Below are positions 1 to 5,690 of a stretch of 9,663 bases of DNA, one piece after another. This DNA is from an uncultured Bacillota bacterium. GTDB taxonomy: Bacteria > Bacillota > Clostridia > Lachnospirales > Lachnospiraceae. The stretch is taken from contig CAJKMA010000085.1 in NCBI GenBank assembly GCA_905200905.1, forward strand, positions 1 through 9,663, given 5' to 3'. Positions within the stretch are counted from its first letter, which is position 1. Each line of letters starts with the position of its first letter. The notes beneath the pieces were generated by a model. It was not told where the DNA came from, ran no database searches, and was given only the letters and a program-made list of their open reading frames with translations. Made by a program: the position numbers and the translations under genes.

Positions 1-77
1 TGTGGAGTTTTTCGTTGTTCCGAAAAACGAAACTTTGAAAAACAAATAAACCACCGGCTAAGCCGGTGGTCGTGATT
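1..77. mobile_element. Probable end of an IS200/IS605-type element (hairpin-bearing terminus)
   Basis: Two hairpins lie side by side. CCACCGG/CCGGTGG (51-69, 9-nt complementary arms around a central A, so a 7-bp stem in practice) and GTTTTTCG/CGAAAAAC (8-bp stem, 6-nt loop, near 7-28). A CCACCGGCTTAGCCGGTGG-type hairpin resembles the subterminal secondary structures of IS200/IS605 elements in Firmicutes, as I recall them. It lies inside the reading frame of the HTH gene, as expected if an insertion has replaced the gene's 3' end. No transposase is visible because the window stops. The hairpin followed by TTTATTTGTTTTT on the minus strand could also be an intrinsic terminator. Confidence 0.4.
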
Positions 78-620
78 AAAAGGAAGTCCAGTTATATCTT
101 CCTTTTTGTAATCTTTATATAGCTTTAAAGTATCGTCTTGCCATTGTTTTATGATTTTACTTTTTAAAGGCTCTTGTAATGTAGTTTCCTTTAGCTGTTG
201 CCATTCGTTTAGAATTTTTTCAAAAACAGGAGAGTCGGAGCAAATCCCTAATGTAGTTACATATCCGTTAATATCATAGGAAACATCAATGCGACTTTCA
301 GCTATACAAAAATCCATAAAATCATCTATTTCAAAAAGCATTTTTAGTGCATCTGAAAAAGTTTCAATATTATTTTTGTTAGCCTTTTGTTCATCTGGCG
401 GTAAAAGTATTTCATCTGTAGAGCAATTAAGAACATCTTTGCTTGCAAGTTTTATTATTTGTTCAGTGGTGAAACATTTACCGTTCCCAAATGAGAGTGC
501 GGCAGATATGCGAGGTTGAGGAATACCGGTTCTTTCTGAGAGTTCGGATTGGTTTATTCCTTTTTCATTCATTATTCTTGTGATATTTCCTTTGACTATA
601 TCAATATTATTTTTGTCCAT
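1..620 (-). CDS. XRE-family HTH repressor-like protein, 3' end missing or replaced
   Basis: Leftward reading frame starting at ATG 620-618 with a GGAGAT ribosome binding site 6 nt upstream, open to the window edge (about 206 codons). Residues about 12-60 read as a lambda-repressor-like helix-turn-helix: NITRIMNEKGINQSELSERT, then GIPQPRISAAL, then a third helix with EQIIKLASK. The rest (to about residue 180) is an acidic helical region I do not recognise. Placed divergently from an excisionase-like gene and a replication operon, it fits the element's lysogeny-type repressor. The frame enters a GC-rich hairpin at 51-69 and continues without a stop, so the last 25 or so residues probably come from inserted DNA. 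HTH call is firm; the repressor role is inferred from position. Confidence 0.8.
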   Translation of the reverse strand, partial: MDKNNIDIVKGNITRIMNEKGINQSELSERTGIPQPRISAALSFGNGKCFTTEQIIKLASKDVLNCSTDEILLPPDEQKANKNNIETFSDALKMLFEIDDFMDFCIAESRIDVSYDINGYVTTLGICSDSPVFEKILNEWQQLKETTLQEPLKSKIIKQWQDDTLKLYKDYKKEDITGLPFNHDHRLSRWFICFSKFRFSEQRKTP

Positions 621-673
621 AAATATATCTCCATAAATTATAAAAATAATTTTAAATTATAATTTTATAGTAT

Positions 674-703
674 TTGATTATATAATACCACACTTGATAC
701 AAT
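674..703 (+). promoter_or_regulatory. Candidate promoter for the excisionase-replication operon, with overlapping operator-like palindrome
   Basis: TTGATT (674-679) and TACAAT (698-703) are separated by 18 bp, giving 4/6 and 5/6 matches to the sigma-A consensus. A small palindrome TACA-ATA-TGTA (698-708) covers the -10 box and could be an operator for the divergent HTH protein. The A/T-rich block 621-690 must also hold the leftward promoter, but I see no convincing pair of boxes for it. Confidence 0.4.
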
Positions 704-749
704 ATGTACAGAGCAAAACAAGACAAAACATAAAAAGGAGATATGAGTT

Positions 750-941
750 ATGAGGAAAATGGAAAGAACTAGCCCAGAGGTAAAAACTGGAAGAATTGAA
801 CAGGCATGCGAACGTTATGGAATCGGGAAAAGTAGTATGCGCCAAGTGGCTGAGGACGCAGGAGCCGTGATCAGAATAGGAAAGAGTTACTTAATCAATT
901 TCACCAAAGTAGATGCCTATATGGACAGCTTGTCAGAGTAA
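750..941 (+). CDS. Excisionase/AlpA-like small DNA-binding protein
   Basis: 63 aa, ATG preceded by AAAAAGGAG 9 nt upstream. Residues 16-60 read as a MerR/excisionase-type winged helix: IEQACERYGIGKSSMRQVAE is the helix-turn-helix, AVIRIGKSYLINFTKVDAYM the wing and closing helix. This layout (address helix, R-I-G-K-S turn, then K-V-D-A-Y) is that of small excisionases and AlpA-like regulators on Gram-positive integrative elements. It is the first rightward gene after the divergent repressor and sits 14 nt upstream of the replication gene. Likely roles are directing the integrase toward excision, or activating the operon; sequence alone cannot separate these. It is basic, small and complete. 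Confidence 0.7.
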   Translation: MRKMERTSPEVKTGRIEQACERYGIGKSSMRQVAEDAGAVIRIGKSYLINFTKVDAYMDSLSE

Positions 942-955
942 GGCGGTGGCAGCAG

Positions 956-1786
956 TTGAGAAACAAACGAATGTTTTCCATAGATGTAGTAGACACAGAC
1001 AAATTTCTTGATATGCCAACATCAACACAGGCTTTGTATTTCCATCTGGGAATGAGAGCAGACGATGACGGTTTTGTGACGTCACCTAAAAAGATACTGG
1101 CAATCTCGGGATGTAATAATGATGATTTAAGCCTATTGATCGCAAAGAACTTTATAATCCCATTTGAAAGCGGTGTGATCGTAATAACAGACTGGAAAAC
1201 CAACAACTACCTACGAGGTGACAGATACGCCGCGACAAGATGCATTGAAGAGAAGAAAAGCCTTGTAGAGATTAATGGAAAATATCAAATTAGCTTGGAC
1301 GGTGTACCAGATGGTATACCAAACAGTAACCAATGTGTGCCAGGTGTGGCTACCCAAAAGAGAATAGAAGAGAATAGAATAAATAATATTGTCGAGCAAA
1401 GCCCGACTACATACCCTTTTAAAGAGATTATTGAGTACCTAAACCAGAGAACTGGAAAGAAATTTAAGTATAGTTCAAAGGCAAATCAGAAGCATATCAA
1501 AGCGAGAATCAATGAGGGTTACGCTTTGGAAGATTTTAAGAAAGTAATTGACTGGAAAATTTCACAGTGGACTGGCAACAAGGAAATGGAAAGGTACTTG
1601 AGACCAGAAACCTTATTTGGTGCAAAGTTCGAAGGGTATTTGAACGAAATACCGGTAGCCAGAAAAGTTCAGCCAATAGAACCAGAAGAACCAGAGAAAC
1701 CAATTGATTTATGGAGTGATGAACAATGTCATATTATGAATTTAAAGAATCGGATGCGTGGGACTTTTCGAGATCATCCGGCATAG
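956..1786 (+). CDS. Phage replisome organiser / DnaD-like replication initiation protein
   Basis: 276 aa. Start is TTG 956, with AAGGCGG about 9 nt upstream and no in-frame ATG or GTG before residue 6 (ATG 971). Residues 1-85 (RMFSIDVVDTDKFLDMPTST, then QALYFHLGMRADDDGFV) form the winged-helix N-terminus typical of Firmicute phage replisome organisers. Residues 100-150 are a low-complexity linker. Residues about 153-231 match the conserved phage C-terminal domain I know as Phg_2220_C: FKEIIEYLNQRTGKKFKYSS, NEGYALEDFKKVIDWK, RYLRPETLFGAKFEGYLN. Such proteins bind the element's origin and recruit the helicase. The 61-nt overlap with the primase-helicase gene supports joint function. The DNA of the linker contains short repeats that could be the origin. 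Confidence 0.85.
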   Translation: MRNKRMFSIDVVDTDKFLDMPTSTQALYFHLGMRADDDGFVTSPKKILAISGCNNDDLSLLIAKNFIIPFESGVIVITDWKTNNYLRGDRYAATRCIEEKKSLVEINGKYQISLDGVPDGIPNSNQCVPGVATQKRIEENRINNIVEQSPTTYPFKEIIEYLNQRTGKKFKYSSKANQKHIKARINEGYALEDFKKVIDWKISQWTGNKEMERYLRPETLFGAKFEGYLNEIPVARKVQPIEPEEPEKPIDLWSDEQCHIMNLKNRMRGTFRDHPA

Positions 1787-3573
1787 CAGCAAAACAGAAA
1801 GGCGAGGAATTACAGTTTTTGAGTTGCCCTTATTGCCGAGGGGGGAGAAATGGAGACAAAGGGACTTTTTCTATCAATCTTCGGACGGGGCAGTTTAAGT
1901 GCTTACGTTCCAGTTGTTCGGTTTCTGGCAATATGGTTACTTTGGCAAAGGACTTTGACTGGTTTAGCCTGGGAAGAGATGTTGACGCCTATTATAAAGC
2001 TGGCAACAGACATAAATACCGAAGATTCCAAAAGAAAACGGAGCCAATAAAACCGAAGCCTGCTGCCGTTACTTATCTGGAAAGCCGGGGCATATCTTCC
2101 GGTACAACAGAAAAGTATCAGATTACTGTGCAGACGAAAAACGAAAATGTATTAGTGTTCCCTTTTCTGGATGCTGCCGGAGTAATGCAGTTTGTGAAAT
2201 ATCGAAAAACAGATTTTGACAGGGAAAAAGATACTGCGAAAGAATGGTGTGAAGCGAATTGCAAACCTATTTTGTTTGGAATGTATCAGTGCGATCCGGG
2301 AAACAAAACACTGATTATGACAGAGGGACAAATTGACAGCTTGTCAGTGGCGGAATCCGGAATAGAAAACGCCGTATCAGTTCCGACGGGGAAAAATGGC
2401 TTTACATGGGTGCCCTACTGTTGGGATTGGTTGCAGCAGTTCGAGACCTTAATTATATTCGGGGACAATGAGAATGGATCCATAACCCTTCTGGACGATA
2501 TGAAAAGACGCTTCAGAGGTACTATAAGGGCAGTTAAGCAGCAGGATTACAAAGGATGTAAGGATGCTAACGAACTTTTGCAAAAATACGGAAAAGAAGC
2601 CGTAAGAAGAGCTGTAGAGCGGGCGGAATGCGTGCCGGTGCAGAGAATTATAAGGCTTTCAGATGTGAAAACTGTGGATCTGTTTTCTTTGCCGAAGATT
2701 TCAACAGGATTCAAGACACTGGACAAGGTTCTGGCTGGTGGGATTTATCTTGGACAAACTGTAATAGTAACCGGGAAGCGAGGAGATGGGAAAAGCACAT
2801 TTACCTCGCAAATACTTGTAAATGCCTTAGATCAAGGAATACGGGTTCTTGCATACTCTGGGGAGTTGCCAGACTATTTTTTTAAAAGATGGATGGATTT
2901 CCAGGCAGCAGGAAAACACAATGTAATTGATCGAGCGGCAGAGAATGGTAATATCAGCTATTTTGTAACCAATGAGAAAATAAGCAAAATTGAGGAATGG
3001 TACAGAGAAAGAGCGTATTTATATGATAATCAGTCAACTTCTGATGATGAACTGGAAGATTTACTGCAAACAATAGAAAAGGCAGTTCAGCAGTACGGAA
3101 TACAGCTTGTACTGTTAGATAATCTTATGACTGCCTTGGATGTTGGAATGAGCGTCGATCTGTATCGAGCGCAAAGCAAATTTGTTGACAAGCTTGTAAA
3201 GATGGCAAAACGTTTGCAGGTAGCTGTGGTTTTGGTTGTGCATCCAAGAAAAAACCGTTTTGGAAATGACGATACGGACGAGGTGAGCGGAAGCGCTGAT
3301 ATAACCAACAAAGTAGATATTGTAATGACATATAAAAGAAATCTGGCTTCTTTTGAGAATGCAGAGCGTGTGGTGACTGTATCAAAAAATAGGCTTACAG
3401 GCAAGCTGGCTGTAGGGGAAGCTGCAATTCCTTTGTATTATGACGAAGCATCAAAAAGAATATGCGAAGATAAAGCAGATTTTATAAAACCCTATGGTTG
3501 GGAAAAGGATGAAGATGGATTTATACAAATAACACAAGAACAGGCTGAACAAATGGAGATACCTTTCGAATGA
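1726..3573 (+). CDS. Bifunctional primase-helicase (T7 gp4/Twinkle type)
   Basis: 615 aa, ATG 1726 with GGAGTG 7 nt upstream, inside the 3' end of the preceding gene. A zinc ribbon has C34, C37, C59, C64 (C-x2-C-x21-C-x4-C). The Toprim primase domain covers about 192-295, with TEGQIDSLS (E200, D204) and FGDNEN (D247). The DnaB/RecA-like helicase domain starts near 325: Walker A GKRGDGKS 350-357, catalytic-type Glu E380 (SGE), Walker B LVLLDN with D465, sensor His H506 (VVHPRKN), SADITNKVD 523-531, and KNRLTG 554-559. This is the fused primase-helicase order of T7 gp4; it would unwind DNA 5'-3' and lay RNA primers. With the initiator upstream it gives the element its own replication start. The Toprim motif reads D-N-E rather than the usual D-x-D. 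Confidence 0.92.
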   Translation: MSYYEFKESDAWDFSRSSGIAAKQKGEELQFLSCPYCRGGRNGDKGTFSINLRTGQFKCLRSSCSVSGNMVTLAKDFDWFSLGRDVDAYYKAGNRHKYRRFQKKTEPIKPKPAAVTYLESRGISSGTTEKYQITVQTKNENVLVFPFLDAAGVMQFVKYRKTDFDREKDTAKEWCEANCKPILFGMYQCDPGNKTLIMTEGQIDSLSVAESGIENAVSVPTGKNGFTWVPYCWDWLQQFETLIIFGDNENGSITLLDDMKRRFRGTIRAVKQQDYKGCKDANELLQKYGKEAVRRAVERAECVPVQRIIRLSDVKTVDLFSLPKISTGFKTLDKVLAGGIYLGQTVIVTGKRGDGKSTFTSQILVNALDQGIRVLAYSGELPDYFFKRWMDFQAAGKHNVIDRAAENGNISYFVTNEKISKIEEWYRERAYLYDNQSTSDDELEDLLQTIEKAVQQYGIQLVLLDNLMTALDVGMSVDLYRAQSKFVDKLVKMAKRLQVAVVLVVHPRKNRFGNDDTDEVSGSADITNKVDIVMTYKRNLASFENAERVVTVSKNRLTGKLAVGEAAIPLYYDEASKRICEDKADFIKPYGWEKDEDGFIQITQEQAEQMEIPFE

Positions 3574-3776
3574 CAGAGCAGGAATTGAAAAGCAAGTATG
3601 ATATGTTTACGGAGCTATGGAGATTTTACAGGAAATGGGCGGTTATTCCAAAACCAATGAGTGAGGATTGCTGGAAGCAGGCAGTGGATGAAATACATGA
3701 GTTTTGGGAACGTTACGGAAAAACAAGAATGGCGGAATGTTTTATGTTGGCAGTAATGAGTGATCTGGAAGATTAG
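3570..3776 (+). CDS. Small phage-type protein, unknown function
   Basis: 68 aa. The start overlaps the stop of the primase-helicase gene in an ATGA (3570-3573), so translation is probably coupled. It is acidic and rich in aromatic residues (KYDMFTELWRFYRKWAV, then YWxx-like EIHEFWERYGKTRMAECFML), predicted as three helices with no membrane segment. Short proteins of this look (an F-T-E-L-W-x-F/L motif near the start and a C-terminal I/V-L-x-E/D-L-E-D) are common just after replication genes in Firmicute phages and integrative elements. No function can be assigned. Coupling to the helicase suggests an accessory part in replication, but that is inference from position only. Confidence 0.7.
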   Translation: MTEQELKSKYDMFTELWRFYRKWAVIPKPMSEDCWKQAVDEIHEFWERYGKTRMAECFMLAVMSDLED

Positions 3777-3793
3777 GAAAGGAAGTGGGGAAA

Positions 3794-3973
3794 ATGACAC
3801 CAGAAAAGCAGGAAGAATACATGGAACGTATAGCAAGAGCATTGGAAGGAATAGAACAGGAATTAGACTGCATGAGTAGCGGCATTATGGATATATGGGA
3901 AATTCTACTTGATTGTGAACGAGATGATGGAATAACGGTTAATGTTCGTGGAAGTATCCGCACAGAGAACTAA
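3794..3973 (+). CDS. Small acidic protein, unknown function
   Basis: 59 aa from ATG 3794 (MTPEKQEEYMERIARALEGI). GGAAG 3781-3785 lies 8 nt upstream. An in-frame GTG at 3785 would add three residues, but it starts only 2 nt after AGGAAAGG, so I prefer the ATG. The protein is strongly acidic and helical (residues 5-45, amphipathic) and ends with a short basic/polar tail. It has one Cys pair (C24, C38) with no obvious metal motif and no membrane segment. It closes the replication operon and is followed by a large hairpin at 3980-4013. I do not recognise a family. Confidence 0.6.
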   Translation: MTPEKQEEYMERIARALEGIEQELDCMSSGIMDIWEILLDCERDDGITVNVRGSIRTEN

Positions 3974-4084
3974 ATAAAAGCCCCAAAGGAAAGCGGCAAC
4001 TTTCCTGAGGGGCAGCAGTACAAGGCTGGAAGCCATGCACAGACATTACTATAATACCATGATTCCGGCCGGAAAGGAAATAAA
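3974..4084 (+). promoter_or_regulatory. Two-hairpin leader upstream of the 4085 gene
   Basis: Hairpin 1: GCCCC (3980-3984) with GGGGC (4009-4013), and AGGAAAG (3987-3993) with CTTTCCT (4000-4006), around a 6-nt loop. Hairpin 2: GGCTGGAA (4024-4031) with TTCCGGCC (4063-4070), one G-U pair, with inner CATG/CATG arms and TATAAT in the loop. The 3' arm ends just before the AAAGGA ribosome binding site. There is no T-run after hairpin 1 on the plus strand, so it is not a classical rightward terminator; on the minus strand it is followed by CTTTTATTT. A second leader with the same plan lies at 8233-8349. Confidence 0.55.
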
Positions 4085-4369
4085 ATGGTAGAAGAAATAT
4101 TACATACAGGAATACAGAACGCTTTATCCCCGGAATATCTGGCAGCAGTTTTGAATCTGGGAACGGTGAGAGCTTTACAGAAACAGATTGAGCGGGAACG
4201 AAGGGAAGGAGCCGTGATCCTATCCAGCACACAGCCGCCGGGCGGGTATTACCTTCCGGCAAACAGAGAAGAGGTTAGGCAGTTTATCAGAACCTTGGAG
4301 AACCGGGCAGGGGAAACAATGAGAGCCTTGGACAGTGCCAGGAAATATTTAGAAGAATTTCCAGAGTGA
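4085..4369 (+). CDS. Possible winged-helix DNA-binding protein of phage/integrative-element type
   Basis: 94 aa, ATG 4085 with AAAGGA 7 nt upstream. Residues 12-40 (NALSPEYLAAVLNLGTVRAL, then QKQIERERREGAVIL) look like a helix-turn-helix with recognition helix, followed by a wing-like PPGGYYLPANREEV at about 50-63 and a C-terminal helix (FIRTLENRAGETMRALDSAR). The pattern of helices, then E-R-x-x-G-A/Y-x-I/L, then G-G-Y-Y, is what I expect of small winged-helix regulators in Firmicute phages, but no exact family comes to mind. It sits behind a structured leader and ahead of the sigma-like fragment. A regulatory role is inference. Confidence 0.65.
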   Translation: MVEEILHTGIQNALSPEYLAAVLNLGTVRALQKQIERERREGAVILSSTQPPGGYYLPANREEVRQFIRTLENRAGETMRALDSARKYLEEFPE

Positions 4370-4435
4370 TCCTGTTGCTGATTCATAGCGTAAAGACTGC
4401 TGCCGATTCTATTAATGTATGCGAGGTAAAAAGAA

Positions 4436-4627
4436 ATGTCCGTAGAACTATTGAAAAACGAAGAGCTTGTAAAGCTGATCCAGAATGGTACAGACGTAAC
4501 AGAAAACATGCAGCAGTTAATACGCTACATAAAGAAAAATAAGACGGTAAGAATCCCGGAACATACCCATAACAAAATCCGGGAATACAAAAAAGCTGTA
4601 CAGGACTATTTTGATTATAAGGTATAA
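4436..4627 (+). pseudogene. Sigma-70-like remnant with core deleted (or a mini-sigma-like peptide)
   Basis: 63 aa, ATG 4436 with GAGG 10 nt upstream. The first 25 residues (NEELVKLIQNGTDVTENMQQ) read like the N-terminus of the phage/integrative-element sigma-70 proteins of Firmicutes, where this segment precedes L-Y-x-Q-N and region 2. Residues 28-56 (RYIKKNKTVRIPEHTHNKIR) read like the R-Y-I-x-x-x-x-x-V-R-I-P-x-H segment at the region 2/region 3 junction. Between them about 70-90 residues, including the -10 recognition helices, are missing without loss of frame, and regions 3-4 are missing after residue 58. It therefore looks like a two-deletion remnant. The intact ribosome binding site leaves open that the peptide is still made. 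Family assignment rests on motif memory. Confidence 0.5.
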
Positions 4628-4641
4628 AAGGACGGGATGCG

Positions 4642-4998
4642 ATGTACGAAATTACACTTGAGCCTAGAAAATATGCAAAGGGGAAGTATCTGCGGATTAA
4701 CTTTATCACGGTAGAATGGGACAGGGAGCGCAGAACCTTTGAGGCTATGATTATATTTCACCGGACAAGGGACAGGCAGGATAATAAACCGCTGGGAGTG
4801 GTACTGTATGCGAATAATGCGGAAACGCTGGTGAAAATGCTTCAGGAATATAATTTGCTCTATCCCGTCCGGGAAGAAACTGTGATAGGAATACCAGGGC
4901 CAGGGGAGGAAATAAGGTGTATTTCACATTCTGGTTGCGCTTATGCTTCTGTGCTGGACTTACGGAAACTTACGGATTGCCCCCCTAAACATCCCTAA
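4642..4998 (+). CDS. Hypothetical protein
   Basis: 118 aa, ATG 4642 with AAAAGGA 9 nt upstream and 14 nt after the stop of the previous frame. The protein starts with a beta-rich stretch (YEITLEPRKYAKGKYLRINF, TVEWDRERRTFEAMIIFHR), then a helix AETLVKMLQEYNLL and a C-terminal part with two Cys (EEIRCISHSGCAYASVLDL). No membrane segment or known catalytic motif is visible. The next open stretch (5038-5322) is in the same frame, separated by stops at 5011 and 5035, so this gene may once have been longer or fused. Function unknown. Confidence 0.55.
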   Translation: MYEITLEPRKYAKGKYLRINFITVEWDRERRTFEAMIIFHRTRDRQDNKPLGVVLYANNAETLVKMLQEYNLLYPVREETVIGIPGPGEEIRCISHSGCAYASVLDLRKLTDCPPKHP

Positions 4999-5037
4999 AG
5001 CAGCAGGAAATAAGCCGGGAAACCTGAAAAAACCTAA

Positions 5038-5322
5038 GATATTTCTGGGATAGAACGTGGAAAAACGGGGGAATTTGGATATATAGAGCCTGTCGAAACT
5101 GCCAAAACGGCATTTTCCGAGAAGGGGAATCTTACATATTTGGAAATAGACCAGGAGTACGGGGATTGGTTGCAAATAATGGCAATGGCGGATGATAGGC
5201 ATTTTGCGGCAAGGCTTCTTCTATCAGGTAGGCTCTTTATGCAACAAGAAGCAGAGCGGATCGGGAGTTTCTTAACACGATACGCGCGTGAACAGTGGAG
5301 ATTCATAAGGCACAGCAGTTAA
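5038..5322 (+). pseudogene. Open frame without a good start; weak TnpV-like resemblance
   Basis: The frame is open from 5038 after a TAA and reads like protein throughout (GYIEPVETAKTAFSEKGN, then LTYLEIDQEYGDWLQIMAMA, then ARLLLSGRLFMQQEAERI). There is no in-frame ATG or GTG before the first candidate start, TTG 5140, whose nearest purine run (GAAGGGGA) is about 11 nt away. From 5140 the product would be 60 aa. The block Y-L-E-I-D-x-E-Y-G ... A-R-L-L-L-S-G-R-L resembles the Y-G-R-M ... L-L-L-S-G-K-L part of TnpV proteins found on Firmicute transposons, but only weakly. The coding-like stretch upstream of any usable start suggests a gene that lost its 5' end. Confidence 0.4.
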
Positions 5323-5386
5323 TTAAGTTTGAATTGCTTATAGGTATAAATTATAAGGTAAAGGATTTAAAGGCGAAAAAACGGTG

Positions 5387-5415
5387 TTGAAAGGCGGGAA
5401 GCGGTATGCTATGAT
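5387..5415 (+). promoter_or_regulatory. Toxin mRNA promoter
   Basis: TTGAAA (5387-5392) and TATGAT (5410-5415), 17 bp apart, each 5/6 to the sigma-A consensus. This is one of the best promoters in the window. Transcription would start near 5421 and give a leader of about 60 nt before the toxin gene. Confidence 0.8.
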
Positions 5416-5481
5416 GTGACCAGGAACAATCGTGTTACAGGGTGGCTGACCTCTATTCTACATAGAATGGGGGTGGTGCTG

Positions 5482-5574
5482 ATGAACAATAATCATTTTG
5501 ATTTCAAAGACCTCATGTCTTTTGGCATGTTCATTTTATCACTGCTGACATTCATTTACTTGATTTGTCACTGA
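5482..5574 (+). CDS. Type I toxin, putative holin-like (Hol_Tox-like) membrane peptide
   Basis: 30 aa: a polar start with several Asn, then one hydrophobic helix (DLMSFGMFILSLLTFIYLI) and a short C-terminal C-H. The F-G-M-F-x-x-x-L-L-T-F-I motif is that of the small putative holin-like toxins of Firmicutes, which insert into the cell membrane and are the toxic half of type I toxin-antitoxin pairs. Start ATG 5482 is chosen because GGGGGTGG ends 5 nt upstream; an in-frame ATG at 5467 would put that site inside the gene. A consensus promoter, bidirectional terminator and convergent antisense promoter complete the locus. The Shine-Dalgarno GGGTGG is complementary to CCACCC in both the terminator arm and the antisense RNA, suggesting translation control by RNA pairing. 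Confidence 0.8.
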   Translation: MNNNHFDFKDLMSFGMFILSLLTFIYLICH

Positions 5575-5584
5575 TATTTTAAAG

Positions 5585-5637
5585 CATAGAAAAACCACCC
5601 TCATAACTTTGACCGGTTAAGGGTGGCATTTTCTATG
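5585..5637. terminator. Bidirectional terminator shared by toxin mRNA and antisense RNA
   Basis: CATAGAAAA (5585-5593) pairs with TTTTCTATG (5629-5637), and CCACCC (5595-5600) pairs with GGGTGG (5621-5626), a stem of about 15 bp around a 20-nt loop with a further possible TAAC/GTTA pairing. It ends in T-rich sequence on both strands (CATTTTCT rightward, GGTTTTTCT leftward), as in convergent type I toxin-antitoxin loci. Confidence 0.8.
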
Positions 5638-5684
5638 TCATGTCTTCGAGGTCAAACCACCTTGTGGGCGGTTGTTCCTTTTCT
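5585..5684 (-). ncRNA. Antisense antitoxin RNA of the type I locus
   Basis: A leftward transcript of about 100 nt is predicted from the promoter at 5691-5719 to the bidirectional terminator. It has no convincing open frame with a ribosome binding site. It overlaps the toxin mRNA's 3' end and carries GCCACCC, complementary to GGGTGGC in the toxin leader (5440-5446) and to GGGTGG of the Shine-Dalgarno (5471-5476). A 7-bp hairpin AACCGCC/GGTGGTT (one G-U) lies near its 5' end. Its first part closely resembles the toxin mRNA's own leader, which is unusual. The RNA is inferred from promoter and terminator, not observed. Confidence 0.65.
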
Positions 5685-5690
5685 ATTCTC

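Noticed and set aside
289..519. Rightward 76-codon frame
   Set aside because: It lies antisense to the well-supported HTH gene, lacks a ribosome binding site and reads as low-complexity Ser/Leu shadow.
2628..2885. Rightward 85-codon frame inside the primase-helicase gene
   Set aside because: Out-of-frame shadow of a gene with intact motifs. Its apparent CxxC run comes from reading the helicase linker in another frame.
4027..4055. Promoter with TATAAT at 4050-4055
   Set aside because: The -35 position (TGGAAG) is only 3/6, and the TATAAT lies in the loop of a hairpin that has a counterpart at 8308-8324. I treat it as part of the leader.
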